Shown: positions 34,837 through 44,407, counted from the stretch's first letter. The stretch is DNA of 64,000 nucleotides from an uncultured Mycoplasmatota bacterium (GCA_900547775.1 URHW01000001.1:518528-582527), one strand, 5' to 3'. Notes: generated by a model from the letters alone, not told the origin. Numbers and translations: made by a program.

Positions 34837-35582
34837 AAGCGTTAGTTACTGGAGCGAGTAGTGGGATTGGTAAAGATATAGCTATTTATTTAGATAGTTT
34901 AGGTTATGATTTGGTGTTAGTAGCAAGAAGTGAAGATAAATTAAAAGAAATATGTAAAAATTTAAAGAATGCTGAATATTATATTTGCGATTTAAGTAAA
35001 AGAGAAGAGTGTTTTGCACTTTATGAAAAATATAAAAATGCTGATATTGATTTTTTAGTAAATAATGCTGGGTATGGGCTTTTTGGTTATTTTGATGAGA
35101 CTGATATGCAAAAGGAACTTGATATGATAGATTTAAATGTGACTGCTGTTCATATTTTAACTAAGTTGTTTTTAAAGGATTTTGTAAAAAATGATAGGGG
35201 TTATATATTGAATGTGGCATCGTCTGCTGGATTTTTGGCTGGACCTTATTTAAGTACTTATTATGCGACTAAGAATTATGTTTTGAAACTTACAATGGCG
35301 ATTAATGAGGAACTTAGAAAAAGGAGAAGTAATGTTAGTGTGTCAGCACTTTGTCCAGGTCCTGTTGATACAAATTTCAATAACGTTGCTGGTGGACATT
35401 TTAATACGAAGAGTTTGACTAGTAAGTATGTTGCAAAGTATGCGATTGATAAAACTTTAAAGAAAAAAATGATTATTATTCCTTCATTAAAGATTAAACT
35501 TGGGGTGTTTTTTTCAAGATTTTTACCTTATAGATTGTTATTAAAAATAGTTTATAGAATCCAAGTTAACAAGCAAAAATAG
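34833..35582 (+). CDS. Short-chain dehydrogenase/reductase (DltE/YqjQ-like)
   Basis: 249 residues. NAD(P)-binding TGASSGIGKDIA at 7-18, NNAGYG in the middle, and the catalytic Ser with YxxxK in SSAGFLAGPYLSTYYATKNYV. The C-terminal extension (about 210-249) is hydrophobic and basic, as in SDRs that sit near the membrane. Substrate unknown. The start ATGA overlaps the PAP2 stop, so they are co-transcribed. Confidence 0.85.
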   Translation: MKALVTGASSGIGKDIAIYLDSLGYDLVLVARSEDKLKEICKNLKNAEYYICDLSKREECFALYEKYKNADIDFLVNNAGYGLFGYFDETDMQKELDMIDLNVTAVHILTKLFLKDFVKNDRGYILNVASSAGFLAGPYLSTYYATKNYVLKLTMAINEELRKRRSNVSVSALCPGPVDTNFNNVAGGHFNTKSLTSKYVAKYAIDKTLKKKMIIIPSLKIKLGVFFSRFLPYRLLLKIVYRIQVNKQK

Positions 35583-35635
35583 AATTTGTTTGGGATATTT
35601 GATGATTGTGTTATAATATAAGAGGAGATGAATAT

Positions 35636-36454
35636 ATGATACTTGATGTAATTAAGACGATTATTCTTGGTATTATTGAGGGAATAACTGAGTGGCTTCC
35701 AATAAGTAGTACAGGACATATGATTTTAGCCAATGAGTTTCTGAAACTTAATGTTAGTGCAGAGTTTTGGGAGATGTTTGAAGTTGTCATTCAGCTTGGT
35801 GCGATATTTGCTGTGGTGGTTATTTGTTTTAAGGATTTATTTCCTTGGGGATTTAATAAGGATAAGACTGATACTAAAGAGACTTTTAATTTATGGGGAA
35901 AGATAGTTGTTAGTTCGATTCCGGCTGCTGTTATTGGTTTACTTTTTGACGATTATATAAATGCCCACTTTTTCAATGCTTGGACGGTAGCAATTATGTT
36001 AATTGTTTATGGAGTACTCTTTATTATAATAGAGAAGAAACATAAAGGAAAAAGAGCGAGAGTAACTGATGTTAAAGATGTTTCTTATAAAGATGCATTT
36101 ATGGTTGGTGTGTTTCAAGCCCTTGCAATTATTCCGGGAACTAGTAGAAGTGGGTCGACAATTTTGGGCGGTCTTCTCTTGGGACTTGACAGGAGTGTTG
36201 CGACCAGTTATACTTTCTACTTAGCGATACCTGCAATGGGTGGCGCGTCTTTACTTAAACTTCTTAAGTTTGGATTTGCATTTACATCTTCTGAATTAAT
36301 TATCTTAATTACGGGTATGATTACTGCTTTTATTGTTTCAATATTTGCAATTAAATTTTTATTAAAATATATAAGGAAGAATGATTTTACAGTATTTGGT
36401 TATTACAGAATTGTTTTAGGAATTATTGTGATTTTGTATTTCTTATTTAAGTAG
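35636..36454 (+). CDS. uppP: Undecaprenyl-diphosphatase UppP (BacA)
   Basis: 272 residues, eight hydrophobic segments. The two signatures are GIIEGITEWLPISSTGHMI near the N-terminus and IIPGTSRSGSTI in the middle. It dephosphorylates C55-PP to recycle the peptidoglycan lipid carrier and gives intrinsic bacitracin tolerance. The ATG at 35636 follows AGAGGAGATG; a longer frame opens at 35606 before that RBS. Confidence 0.96.
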   Translation: MILDVIKTIILGIIEGITEWLPISSTGHMILANEFLKLNVSAEFWEMFEVVIQLGAIFAVVVICFKDLFPWGFNKDKTDTKETFNLWGKIVVSSIPAAVIGLLFDDYINAHFFNAWTVAIMLIVYGVLFIIIEKKHKGKRARVTDVKDVSYKDAFMVGVFQALAIIPGTSRSGSTILGGLLLGLDRSVATSYTFYLAIPAMGGASLLKLLKFGFAFTSSELIILITGMITAFIVSIFAIKFLLKYIRKNDFTVFGYYRIVLGIIVILYFLFK

Positions 36455-36462
36455 GTGATTTT

Positions 36463-37260
36463 ATGAAACAAAATATTATTTTGATAGTAATATTAATTGG
36501 GTTATTTGTATTTGGACTTTTGATTTATGATTTTAGTGATGCGTTAGATGATGTTTTATACGATAGTTCGTGGTATATTTATGAAGATGGAAAATTAAAT
36601 AAAATGGATTTTAAAGATAATGAATTTTCGTATGTAAATGTTGATAGTGGCAAAGTGCTAGATAATTATAAGTCTTGTCATACATTTAGATATAATCGTA
36701 GTATTAATGTTATAAAGTTAAATTGTAATATTAATGAAAATAAGATTTATGTTTCAAGTTTTGATAAGAGTTCTTTAGTAATGCAGATTAATGGTACGGA
36801 GAAAACTTATTATTCTAGTAAAGAGGAAGCTAATAAGTTTGAATTTATTAAGAATAATGGATTAACTAAGGAAGAGTATGATAAGCTAGTTGATATTGAT
36901 TTTACAAAGTATTCTAGTATTATACCTGCTGAGTTTGATACACTTTTAAATAGTAAAGAGACTAATTATGTTGCAGTGGTTAATAGTAATGTTAATTATG
37001 CGAATATTTCAAATTATGTTGCACTAGATAAGTTTATTAGTGAGGCCAAAAAGAATGTTCTTTTGTTAAATGTTAGTAATATTACTAAGGAAGATGCTAA
37101 AAATTTACATAGTAAAAGTGATTATTTTAGTGCTGATGTAAGTGAGTATATTACTAATGAAATAAATGTATATATGATTGGTAATAAAAAGATTAAGTTT
37201 GTTACTAAGTTAGATTTTAAAGATTTGAAGAGTGCAAAGAAATTTAATGTTGAAGAGTAG
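36463..37260 (+). CDS. Hypothetical membrane-anchored protein
   Basis: 265 residues, not recognised. One N-terminal membrane segment (about 4-24), then an outer domain rich in Asn, Ser, Lys and Tyr. The C-terminal third (NYVAVVNSNVNYANISNYVAL, NVLLLNVSNI, INVYMIGNKKIKFV) has the strand order of a thioredoxin-like fold but no CxxC. It starts 8 bases after uppP with RBS TAGGTGA, so it belongs to that unit. Confidence 0.6.
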   Translation: MKQNIILIVILIGLFVFGLLIYDFSDALDDVLYDSSWYIYEDGKLNKMDFKDNEFSYVNVDSGKVLDNYKSCHTFRYNRSINVIKLNCNINENKIYVSSFDKSSLVMQINGTEKTYYSSKEEANKFEFIKNNGLTKEEYDKLVDIDFTKYSSIIPAEFDTLLNSKETNYVAVVNSNVNYANISNYVALDKFISEAKKNVLLLNVSNITKEDAKNLHSKSDYFSADVSEYITNEINVYMIGNKKIKFVTKLDFKDLKSAKKFNVEE

Positions 37261-37282
37261 CAGAGATGCTATGTCTTTTTTT
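37258..37282 (+). terminator. Possible terminator
   Basis: TAGCA and TGCTA form a short stem around the stop codon, followed after a few bases by a T run. Weak. Confidence 0.45.
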
Positions 37283-37293
37283 AAGAGGTTGTT

Positions 37294-37971
37294 ATGAAAG
37301 TTTTAGTTACTGGTGGTGCTAGAGGACTTGGGCTTGCAATATCTTTATATTATTTAAAGATGGGGCATAGTGTTGTAGTTAATTATAATAATAGTAGTGA
37401 TTTAGCACTTAAATTAAAGAGTGAATATGGAGATAGAGTATCAATTGTTAAGGCTGATGTTTCTAATGAAGATGATGTTAAGAGAATGTTTGATGCGTTA
37501 GGCAAATTAGATGTTGTTGTTAATAATGCGGGAATAGCAAAAGATAGTGATCCTATGGAAAAATCAGCTGAAGAATTTTTAGAGGTTATTAAGGTTAATT
37601 TGTTAGGTACTTTTCTCGTTAGTAAATATGCTGTAAATCATGTGGATAAAGGTTGTATAGTTAACATTTCTTCTACAAATGCACTTGACACTTATTATCC
37701 AGAAAGTATAGATTATGATGCGTCTAAGGCCGGAGTGATTTCTTTAACGCATAATTTTTCACTTTATTTAAAGGACAGAGATATTAGGGTTAATGTGGTG
37801 TGTCCTGATTGGATTGATACTGATATGAATTTAGAAATGGATGAAGAGTACAAAAAAAGTTTAGGCGTGTTTTTGAAGCCGGAAGAGGTTGCTAAAGTGG
37901 TATATGATGTAAGTATTGATGAAAGCGTTAATGATGCAGTTATTAGAGTAGGTGATAATAGTGTTAAATAG
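37294..37971 (+). CDS. Short-chain dehydrogenase/reductase (FabG-like)
   Basis: 225 residues. TGGARGLGLAIS is the dinucleotide-binding loop, NNAGIA follows, and the catalytic Ser lies in NISSTNALDTYYPESIDYDASKAG with YxxxK reading YDASK. The closing region (RVNVVCPDWIDTDM) is typical of FabG-type 3-oxoacyl reductases, but the protein is a little short and isolated from other fab genes, so the substrate is open. It overlaps the YnbB-like gene. Confidence 0.85.
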   Translation: MKVLVTGGARGLGLAISLYYLKMGHSVVVNYNNSSDLALKLKSEYGDRVSIVKADVSNEDDVKRMFDALGKLDVVVNNAGIAKDSDPMEKSAEEFLEVIKVNLLGTFLVSKYAVNHVDKGCIVNISSTNALDTYYPESIDYDASKAGVISLTHNFSLYLKDRDIRVNVVCPDWIDTDMNLEMDEEYKKSLGVFLKPEEVAKVVYDVSIDESVNDAVIRVGDNSVK

Positions 37972-39184
37972 TAAGATTTTGGAAATTGAAGAAAGTTTAA
38001 AAGATGAATTTAAGAAAATAGAAAATGTTTGTTTTGTAAATAGTGAAAAAGTACTTAATGCTTTTCATAAGTTTAATTTAAATACAAGTGATTTTAATGG
38101 AACAACTGGTTATGGTTATGGAGATGCTGGAAGAGATAAGATAGATGAGATATTTGCTGATGTTTTTCATGCTGAGAAGGCATTAGTTAGAACGCAGTTT
38201 ATTAGTGGTACTCATGCACTAACGGTTGCTTTGTTTGGTTTATTAAGACCCAGTGAAAAGTTTATATCTATAACAGGTAAGCCTTATGATACGTTAGAAC
38301 CAGTAATTGGAATAACACCTAATGAAAGTTCGCTGAAGTCTTTTGGAATTGATTTTGATTATATTGATTTAAAAGATGGAGATTTTGATTATGATAGAAT
38401 AAGAGAAGTGTTAGATGAGAATATTAAACTTATACATATTCAGAGATCTATTGGGTATGCTTGCAGAAGTACATTAAGTATAGAAAAGGTTTCTAAGGTT
38501 ATTGATTTTATTAGAAAGATAAATTCGGAGATTATTATATTTGTAGATAATTGTTATTGCGAATTTTGTAATACTTTGGAGCCAACTGATGTAGGTGCAG
38601 ATGTTGTTGTTGGTTCACTTATTAAGAATTTAGGTGCTGGTGTTGTTAATAATGGGGCTTATGTAGTTGGTAAGGAAAAGTATGTTGATTTAGTTGCGGA
38701 GAGGTTGACAGTTCCTGGACAAGGTGATCATGTTGGACCAAGTTTAGGACAGAATAAGAGTTTTCTTTTGGGACTATATTTAGCGCCTAGTGTTGTTGCT
38801 AGTGCTTTAAAAGTTAAGTTACTTACTAAGAGGCTTTGTGATGTATGCAATGTTTCTTATATAAATGGTGAAGTTGATGATATAGTGCTTGGTATTTGTT
38901 TTGGTAATGCAGATAGACTTTCTCAGTATGCTAAGTGTATTCAAAAGATGAGCGCGATTGATTCAGCGTTTGTTCCTGAGGAGACAGATATGCCGGGGTA
39001 TGATAGTAAGATAATAATGGCAAGTGGGTCTTTTGTTGATGGGTCTAGCATAGAATTATCTTGTGATGCACCTTTAAGGGAGCCTTATATTTTATATCAG
39101 CAGGGGTCGCTTACTTATGATTATGGAAAATTAGCAGTTGTAAATGCTTTTGATGAGATTTTCAGTGGAGGGGAAGATGAGTAA
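37961..39184 (+). CDS. ynbB: YnbB-family PLP-dependent protein (aluminum-resistance/methionine gamma-lyase-like)
   Basis: About 407 residues. The N-terminal block TTGYGYGDAGRDKIDEIFADVFHAE and RTQFISGTHALTVALFGLLRP match the YnbB/aluminum-resistance family of cystathionine beta-lyase-like enzymes. The PLP lysine is probably in GSLIKNLGAG. The true substrate is unknown. GTG at 37961 is preferred because AGGTGA lies 5 bases upstream; a GTG at 37952 lies inside that site. It overlaps its neighbours on both sides. Confidence 0.88.
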   Translation: MLNSKILEIEESLKDEFKKIENVCFVNSEKVLNAFHKFNLNTSDFNGTTGYGYGDAGRDKIDEIFADVFHAEKALVRTQFISGTHALTVALFGLLRPSEKFISITGKPYDTLEPVIGITPNESSLKSFGIDFDYIDLKDGDFDYDRIREVLDENIKLIHIQRSIGYACRSTLSIEKVSKVIDFIRKINSEIIIFVDNCYCEFCNTLEPTDVGADVVVGSLIKNLGAGVVNNGAYVVGKEKYVDLVAERLTVPGQGDHVGPSLGQNKSFLLGLYLAPSVVASALKVKLLTKRLCDVCNVSYINGEVDDIVLGICFGNADRLSQYAKCIQKMSAIDSAFVPEETDMPGYDSKIIMASGSFVDGSSIELSCDAPLREPYILYQQGSLTYDYGKLAVVNAFDEIFSGGEDE

Positions 39185-39689
39185 TAAAATTGTAAACTGG
39201 CTTATTGGGTTATTTGGAGTTAGTAGCACTGGACTTTTAGGAAAGTATTTATTGGTATTCTTTATTTCTTTAATGCCAATATTGGAACTTCGTGGAGGAC
39301 TTGTTGCGGCGGCTTTATTAAAGCTTCCAGCACTTCCTTCATATTTGATAAGTATTTTGGGTAATATTATTCCAATTCCATTTATTTTATGGTTTTTGGA
39401 TGCCGTATTTGATTTTATGAAGAAGCATAATATTCTTACGGGATTTGTTTCTTTTTGTGAGAGAAAAGGTAATGAGAAGAAGGATAAAATAGAAAAGTTA
39501 GGATTTTGGGGGCTCGTATTATTTGTTGGTGTGCCACTTCCTGGAACTGGTGCATGGACTGGATGTTTAATAGCAACAATACTTAGAATGGATAAGAAGA
39601 AAGCTTTTTTAGCGGCACTTCTTGGAGTATTTATGGCGAGTGTGATTATGATGCTAGTGTCATATGGAGTTTTAGCAAATATTTTTTAA
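39177..39689 (+). CDS. Small multidrug export-like membrane protein (COG2426)
   Basis: 170 residues. Four or so hydrophobic segments, with MPILELRGGLVAA near the start and GVPLPGTGAWTG in the middle, both characteristic of the Sm_multidrug_ex family. Transport substrate not established. The ATG at 39177 follows GGAGGGGAAG; it overlaps the YnbB-like gene by 8 bases. Confidence 0.87.
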   Translation: MSNKIVNWLIGLFGVSSTGLLGKYLLVFFISLMPILELRGGLVAAALLKLPALPSYLISILGNIIPIPFILWFLDAVFDFMKKHNILTGFVSFCERKGNEKKDKIEKLGFWGLVLFVGVPLPGTGAWTGCLIATILRMDKKKAFLAALLGVFMASVIMMLVSYGVLANIF

Positions 39690-39748
39690 AGTGTTTGCTT
39701 CTTTTTTTTCTTTTTGATATAATAGTTTTATTATTTGAAAGGATAGAC

Positions 39749-40318
39749 ATGAGAAATTATTTTAGATATTTGATAGTTATAGTGCTTTTAGTAAGCGCAA
39801 TTAATTTGATAGATTTTAAAGAGGAAAGTACTGATAAGATAAATAATGATGAGATGGTAGCTATTAAGCTTGATGATAATAAAACTAATGAGCCTTTGTT
39901 AAAGTTAGGTAAGGAAACGGTTTATGATGGGCTTACAAGGGATGAACTTATTTTGAGGCTTAATAATAATTTATATGATACTATGGCTGGAACTGGTGAG
40001 TATTTTGCTGATTATGCAATTAAGACTGGATTAGATCCTTATTTGGCGGTTTCAATTATTAATTTGGAGACAGGTTGTAAATGGGGATGCTCTTATTTAA
40101 CAAAGTATAATAATAATATTGGCGGACTTAGAAGTAATGGTAGTTATATGAGTTTTTCAACGTTACATGAGGGGATTACTTATTATTTAGATTTACTTTA
40201 TAATAATTATTGGCTTGCTGGGCTAACTACTGCGGAACTTATGAATAGTAAGTATGCTGAAAGTACTACATGGGCAGATAAGGTTAATGCGTACTATAAT
40301 GCAATTATATCTAGTTAG
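39749..40318 (+). CDS. Membrane-anchored glucosaminidase-like protein
   Basis: 189 residues. N-terminal membrane segment (about 5-22), linker, then a lysozyme-like domain: GEYFADYAIKTGLDPYLAVSIINLETG with the candidate catalytic Glu in NLETG, followed by NNNIGGLRSNG and a Trp/Tyr-rich end. It resembles endo-beta-N-acetylglucosaminidase (Glucosaminidase) domains that cut peptidoglycan. The ATG at 39749 follows GAAAGGAT; the earlier frame start has no RBS. Confidence 0.75.
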   Translation: MRNYFRYLIVIVLLVSAINLIDFKEESTDKINNDEMVAIKLDDNKTNEPLLKLGKETVYDGLTRDELILRLNNNLYDTMAGTGEYFADYAIKTGLDPYLAVSIINLETGCKWGCSYLTKYNNNIGGLRSNGSYMSFSTLHEGITYYLDLLYNNYWLAGLTTAELMNSKYAESTTWADKVNAYYNAIISS

Positions 40319-40370
40319 GTGTAATTGTTTTTTTATTGTCTTTTTGTTATTATATTGTTGGAGGATAGAT

Positions 40371-41666
40371 ATGAAGTATAAGTGTCGTCATTGTAATTTT
40401 ATCCATTTTGGAAGTATGCCGGACGGGTATATTTGTCCGCTTTGTCATGCTGGACTTTTTGATTTTGATTTAATTGAGGAAGAAGAGAAAGTTTATAATA
40501 GAGTAGAAACTGATGAGAGATGTGTGGTTAGAGTAGAGGAAAAGTGCCGTAATTGTGGGGCGTGCTTTAAGACTTGTGAGAAGGTTTTGGCCAGTTCTGA
40601 CAGAAAAGTTTGTTTAGGTTGTGGGCAGTGTATTTTGACTTGTCCATTTGGGGCACTTATACCAAAATATGATTATTTAGATGTTTTAGATTTAATTAGG
40701 GCACATGATAAGAAGGTTATTGCGATTACGAGTCCGGCGGTTAGAGTAGCATTAGGTGATGCATTTAATGCGGATTATGGAACTTTTTTAGAAAAAAAGA
40801 TGGTAGGAGCTTTAAAAGCAGTTGGTTTTGATATGGTGTTTGATACGTCTTTTGGTGCTGATTTAACTTCAATTTATGAAGCGAGGGAGCTTGATGAGAG
40901 ATTAGATAATAAAAAGAATTTACCAATGTTTTCGAGTTGTTGTCCTTCATGGGTAAGTTATGCGAATAGTTATGTGCCTTTGCTTAAGAAAAATTTGTCT
41001 TCTTGTAAGAGTCCGATTGGGATGATTGCGAGTGTTTTAAAGAAATACTATTATAAAGATGCGATTATTGTTGCGATTACACCATGCACTAGTAAGAAGT
41101 TAGAGATAGTTAGTGGGGATGCTGATTATGTTTTAACGACGAGTGAGTTATCTAATATGATTAGGGAAACTGGACTTGTTTTTGAAGATATTAAGGATGC
41201 TAATTTTGATAGTTTTTCAGGGTCAGGTGCTGGCACTTATTTTGGTACAAGTGGTGGTGTTACGCTTTCTGTTTTAAAGTGTTTGTATTATTTTAGAACT
41301 GGTAATGATTTGTCTAATAATGAGGTATTAGTTAAAGATAAAGAGTTTTATAAAGAATATAGATTAAAGATAGGACGTAATGTGATTAGGTGTGCGTCTG
41401 TTAGTACTATGAGTAATTTACTTAAGGTTTTACTTATTAAGGATGAGTTTGATTTTATTGAGGTAATGAACTGTGAAGGTGGGTGCATATTTGGTGGAGG
41501 ACAGGTAGTGCTTCCAGCAAATAAGAAGGATGAGATTATTAAGGCGAGAGCTCTTGCTCTTAAGAAAAATATGCGAAAAGGGAATTCTTTTCCATATAAA
41601 AACCCGCTAGTTAGCGAGCTTTGTGATAAATATGGTGATGAGTTAGATGGCGTTTTATATAATTAG
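40371..41666 (+). CDS. [FeFe]-hydrogenase-like protein with N-terminal rubredoxin-like domain
   Basis: 431 residues. A rubredoxin-like knuckle (C5, C8, C22, C25), then two [4Fe-4S] motifs (C59/62/65/69 and C81/84/87/91), then the H-cluster domain. L1 is SSCCPSW (188-194), L2 is TPCTSKK (237-243) where most enzymes have MPC, and L3 is MNCEGGCIFGGGQ (C368, C372). All four H-cluster Cys are present. It could make or sense H2. No hydE, hydF or hydG genes are in the window. RBS GGAGGA; the longer frame opening at 40254 is not used. Its stop overlaps the convergent glycosyltransferase by 4 bases. Confidence 0.88.
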   Translation: MKYKCRHCNFIHFGSMPDGYICPLCHAGLFDFDLIEEEEKVYNRVETDERCVVRVEEKCRNCGACFKTCEKVLASSDRKVCLGCGQCILTCPFGALIPKYDYLDVLDLIRAHDKKVIAITSPAVRVALGDAFNADYGTFLEKKMVGALKAVGFDMVFDTSFGADLTSIYEARELDERLDNKKNLPMFSSCCPSWVSYANSYVPLLKKNLSSCKSPIGMIASVLKKYYYKDAIIVAITPCTSKKLEIVSGDADYVLTTSELSNMIRETGLVFEDIKDANFDSFSGSGAGTYFGTSGGVTLSVLKCLYYFRTGNDLSNNEVLVKDKEFYKEYRLKIGRNVIRCASVSTMSNLLKVLLIKDEFDFIEVMNCEGGCIFGGGQVVLPANKKDEIIKARALALKKNMRKGNSFPYKNPLVSELCDKYGDELDGVLYN

Positions 41667-42607
41667 AGAACATCATCTTCGTCAAAACCTAGTGTATATT
41701 TGGCTATGTAAATTGGCCTTTTTTTAATTTCGATATGCATTTTAGCGATATATTCTCCGAGGATACCGATAGCAAGTAGGTTAAGGCCACCAAATAATAG
41801 GATTAAACTTATGATAGAAGCATATCCTGGAACATCTATTCCTTTAATTAGGGTTTTGATAATTATTATTATTAGATAGATAAATGCACCAATGCTTGTT
41901 AAAGAACCAATAACAGTTGCGATTCTTAGTGGTTTGTTTGAGAAGTTAACGATTCCGTCCCAAGCGTATTTGAATGATTTTGTGATGTTAAAGTTTGATT
42001 TGCCGGCATGTCTTTCTTCGACGTTGTACGGCATATATTTTGTTTTAAAGCCTACCCATGAGAAGATACCTTTTGAGAAACGATTGTTTTCAGTTAGGCT
42101 GATGATTGCATTAACCATTTCTTTTCTAAACATTCTGAAGTCTGATACGCCATTTTTAAATTTTGTGTCGCTTATCATGTTGATAAATTTGTAAAATCCA
42201 CCTTTTAAAAATCTTGCTAGAGCACTTTCGTTTGAACGCTTAGTGTTTATCATAGCAACTTGGTCATAGTCAGGATTTTCTTCTAGGAAGTTTAACATTT
42301 TAAGTAGGTATGATGGATTTTGTTGCAAATCACCATCAACGATTACGGTATACTCAGCATTTGCATGGGTAAGTCCGGCATACATAGCAGCATCTTTACC
42401 AAAGTTTCTTGAGAAGTTAATAAATCTTACATGTTTTTTATCCTTTATATATACATCTTTAATTACATTTTCTGTTTCGTCTTTTGAGCCGTCGTTTATA
42501 AAAATTAATTCGTATTTAATGTCTTTTAGGCATTCGGTTAATTTTTCATGCATTAGCTCAATGTTTCCTGCTTCGTTATAGCAAGGAATGATTACATTTA
42601 ATTTCAT
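41663..42607 (-). CDS. Family 2 glycosyltransferase (DPM1/GtrB-like), membrane bound
   Basis: 314 residues. GT-A domain: VIIPCYNEAGNI, FINDGSKDET, the metal-binding VDGDLQQNP, and GVSDFRMF. Two C-terminal hydrophobic segments (about 230-255 and 265-290) anchor it. Such enzymes make polyprenyl-phosphate sugars for wall glycan modification. The Met at 42607 follows GAGGTG; the frame opens four codons earlier. It stands alone on the - strand. Confidence 0.92.
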   Translation of the reverse strand: MKLNVIIPCYNEAGNIELMHEKLTECLKDIKYELIFINDGSKDETENVIKDVYIKDKKHVRFINFSRNFGKDAAMYAGLTHANAEYTVIVDGDLQQNPSYLLKMLNFLEENPDYDQVAMINTKRSNESALARFLKGGFYKFINMISDTKFKNGVSDFRMFRKEMVNAIISLTENNRFSKGIFSWVGFKTKYMPYNVEERHAGKSNFNITKSFKYAWDGIVNFSNKPLRIATVIGSLTSIGAFIYLIIIIIKTLIKGIDVPGYASIISLILLFGGLNLLAIGILGEYIAKMHIEIKKRPIYIAKYTLGFDEDDVL

Positions 42608-42691
42608 TTTGCACCTCATGTGTATTATATCATAGCACTTGCTTTATTGTAAAATGTATGTTATTATATGCTGCGTTTTTGTGAGGTTGTT

Positions 42692-43111
42692 ATGAATATT
42701 AATGATGCTTTAAATAAAATATGTGTATATAGTTCTATATTAGGTTGTGGAAAAGATACAGATAAGGGTTCTTTGCTCGAGTGTTTTGGTGTATCTTTAT
42801 ATAATAATGTAAATGAGCACACTGATGATACTGGAAGATATTTAGAACTTGATGTTAAATTTGTTAAAGGTGAAAAATCTATCGGTCATTATAAGGCTAG
42901 TTATATGTTTCCTAAGGGTGATAGTTCTATATTTTATGGCTTAGAAAGGGATAAACTTAAAAGTTTTGTGGATGTGATGTTAGTAGCAGCATCATATGTG
43001 TCTTCTTTTAATGCTAGTGATGAGTGTTCATTTGGCGTTTTAAACAATATTATTAAGTATAGCGAAGATTTAGATAGTGCTAGTGGTAAAACAATTTTAA
43101 GTGTAAAGTAG
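42692..43111 (+). CDS. Hypothetical protein
   Basis: 139 residues, not recognised. No membrane segment or signal. A short glycine/aspartate-rich part (GCGKDTDKGSLLEC), beta strands, and a helical end. The ATG at 42692 follows GAGGTTG. It is alone between a - strand glycosyltransferase and the ribosomal operon promoter. Confidence 0.5.
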   Translation: MNINDALNKICVYSSILGCGKDTDKGSLLECFGVSLYNNVNEHTDDTGRYLELDVKFVKGEKSIGHYKASYMFPKGDSSIFYGLERDKLKSFVDVMLVAASYVSSFNASDECSFGVLNNIIKYSEDLDSASGKTILSVK

Positions 43112-43160
43112 TTTTATCACTTTTTTTTGCGAATTTTTGCGATTTTTGGCTTAGAAAGAC

Positions 43161-43189
43161 TTGCAAAACATAGAATATACTGGTATAAT
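43161..43189 (+). promoter_or_regulatory. Sigma-A promoter of the ribosomal operon
   Basis: TTGCAA at 43161-43166 and TATAAT at 43184-43189 with an exact 17-base spacer. Confidence 0.8.
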
Positions 43190-43195
43190 TAGCCT

Positions 43196-43329
43196 TGGTT
43201 TGACTGGCTTAGATGTGCGAGGTTGCTGATACGCTAGGTGATGTTGTTAAAACGTTATCTAAAAAAATATCAGGTTATTCGTGACGGAGCTATGTTTATA
43301 CTAGATATGAACGAAGGGAGGACATTTAC
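43196..43329 (+). promoter_or_regulatory. Structured 5' leader of the S10 operon
   Basis: About 134 transcribed bases precede rpsJ. GATGTGCGAGGTTGCTGATACG is G-rich compared with the surrounding DNA and looks conserved; the leader ends in the RBS GGGAGG. By analogy with other ribosomal leaders it may bind an operon product such as S10 or L4. I see no terminator in it. Confidence 0.5.
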
Positions 43330-43635
43330 ATGTCAAAAGTAAGAATCAAACTAAAAGCATACGATCATAGGGTTTTGGATGCTGCAGCAATTAAGATTGT
43401 TGATACTGTTAAGAGAACAGGCGGAGAAATCTCTGGACCAGTACCTCTTCCAACTGAAATTCAAAAGATTACAGTTTTAAGAGCAGTACATAAGTACAAA
43501 GATGCTCGTGAGCAATTTGAAATGCGTACGCATAAAAGACTTATTGATATTAAAGATCCTAGTAAGGATACAATGGATGCTTTAACTCACTTAGATATTC
43601 CAAGTGGAGTAGACATCGAAATTCAAACAAAATAA
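43330..43635 (+). CDS. rpsJ: 30S ribosomal protein S10
   Basis: 101 residues, full length. [20 protein letters not shown] and the loop [19 protein letters not shown] are diagnostic. First gene of the operon; it is also the NusE transcription factor. Confidence 0.98.
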   Translation: MSKVRIKLKAYDHRVLDAAAIKIVDTVKRTGGEISGPVPLPTEIQKITVLRAVHKYKDAREQFEMRTHKRLIDIKDPSKDTMDALTHLDIPSGVDIEIQTK

Positions 43636-43655
43636 AAAAGTAGGAGGAAAGAAAG

Positions 43656-44405
43656 ATGAAAGGAATCTTAGGTCGTAAAATCGGGATGACCGAAGTATTT
43701 ACGAAAAATGGTAAGATCGTTCCTGTTACAGTAGTTAGTGTTGAACCTAATACAGTAATGCAAGTTAAAACTAAAACTACTGATGGTTATGAAGCTATTC
43801 AGTTAGGCGTTACTGATAAGAAGGCAAACCGCACTACTAAAGCAGAAGTTGGTCATGCTAAAAAGGCTAATGTCAATCCTAAGCGCTTCTTAAAAGAAAT
43901 TAGAGTATCTGATGCATCTCTTTATGAACTAGGAAGTACTATAAAAGCAGACATATTTGAAGTAGGAGAAAAGGTAGATGTTACCGGAACTACTAAAGGA
44001 CATGGTTTCACTGGTGTTATTGTTCGTAATAATCAAAGTGAAGGACCAAAGACACATGGTTCAAGATATCATAGAAGACCAGGTTCTATGGGTACTATGA
44101 GACCAATGAGAGTTTTAAAAGGTAAGGTATTATCTGGACATATGGGAGTTGATACTGTTACTATTCAAAACTTATCAATTGTTGATGTAAATCTTGAAGA
44201 TAATTACATTTTAGTTAGTGGAAATGTTCCAGGAGCTAAGAATTCATTAGTATTAATTAGAGAAGCTGTTAAGGGTGGAAATAAGGAAACATTTGAGTTA
44301 GTTTCTTATGAAGAACCTAAGGCACAAGAAGAAGTAGAAGTTTCAGAAGAAGCCAAACCAGAAACAACTGAGACAGAAGCTGCTTCAGAAAGCAAGGAGG
44401 CATAA
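43656..44405 (+). CDS. rplC: 50S ribosomal protein L3 with acidic C-terminal tail
   Basis: 249 residues against about 210 usual. The core is standard ([25 protein letters not shown]). After about residue 211 comes an added tail rich in Glu, Ala, Thr and Ser that has no counterpart in Bacillus L3. Confidence 0.97.
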   Translation: MKGILGRKIGMTEVFTKNGKIVPVTVVSVEPNTVMQVKTKTTDGYEAIQLGVTDKKANRTTKAEVGHAKKANVNPKRFLKEIRVSDASLYELGSTIKADIFEVGEKVDVTGTTKGHGFTGVIVRNNQSEGPKTHGSRYHRRPGSMGTMRPMRVLKGKVLSGHMGVDTVTIQNLSIVDVNLEDNYILVSGNVPGAKNSLVLIREAVKGGNKETFELVSYEEPKAQEEVEVSEEAKPETTETEAASESKEA

Positions 44406-44407
44406 TC

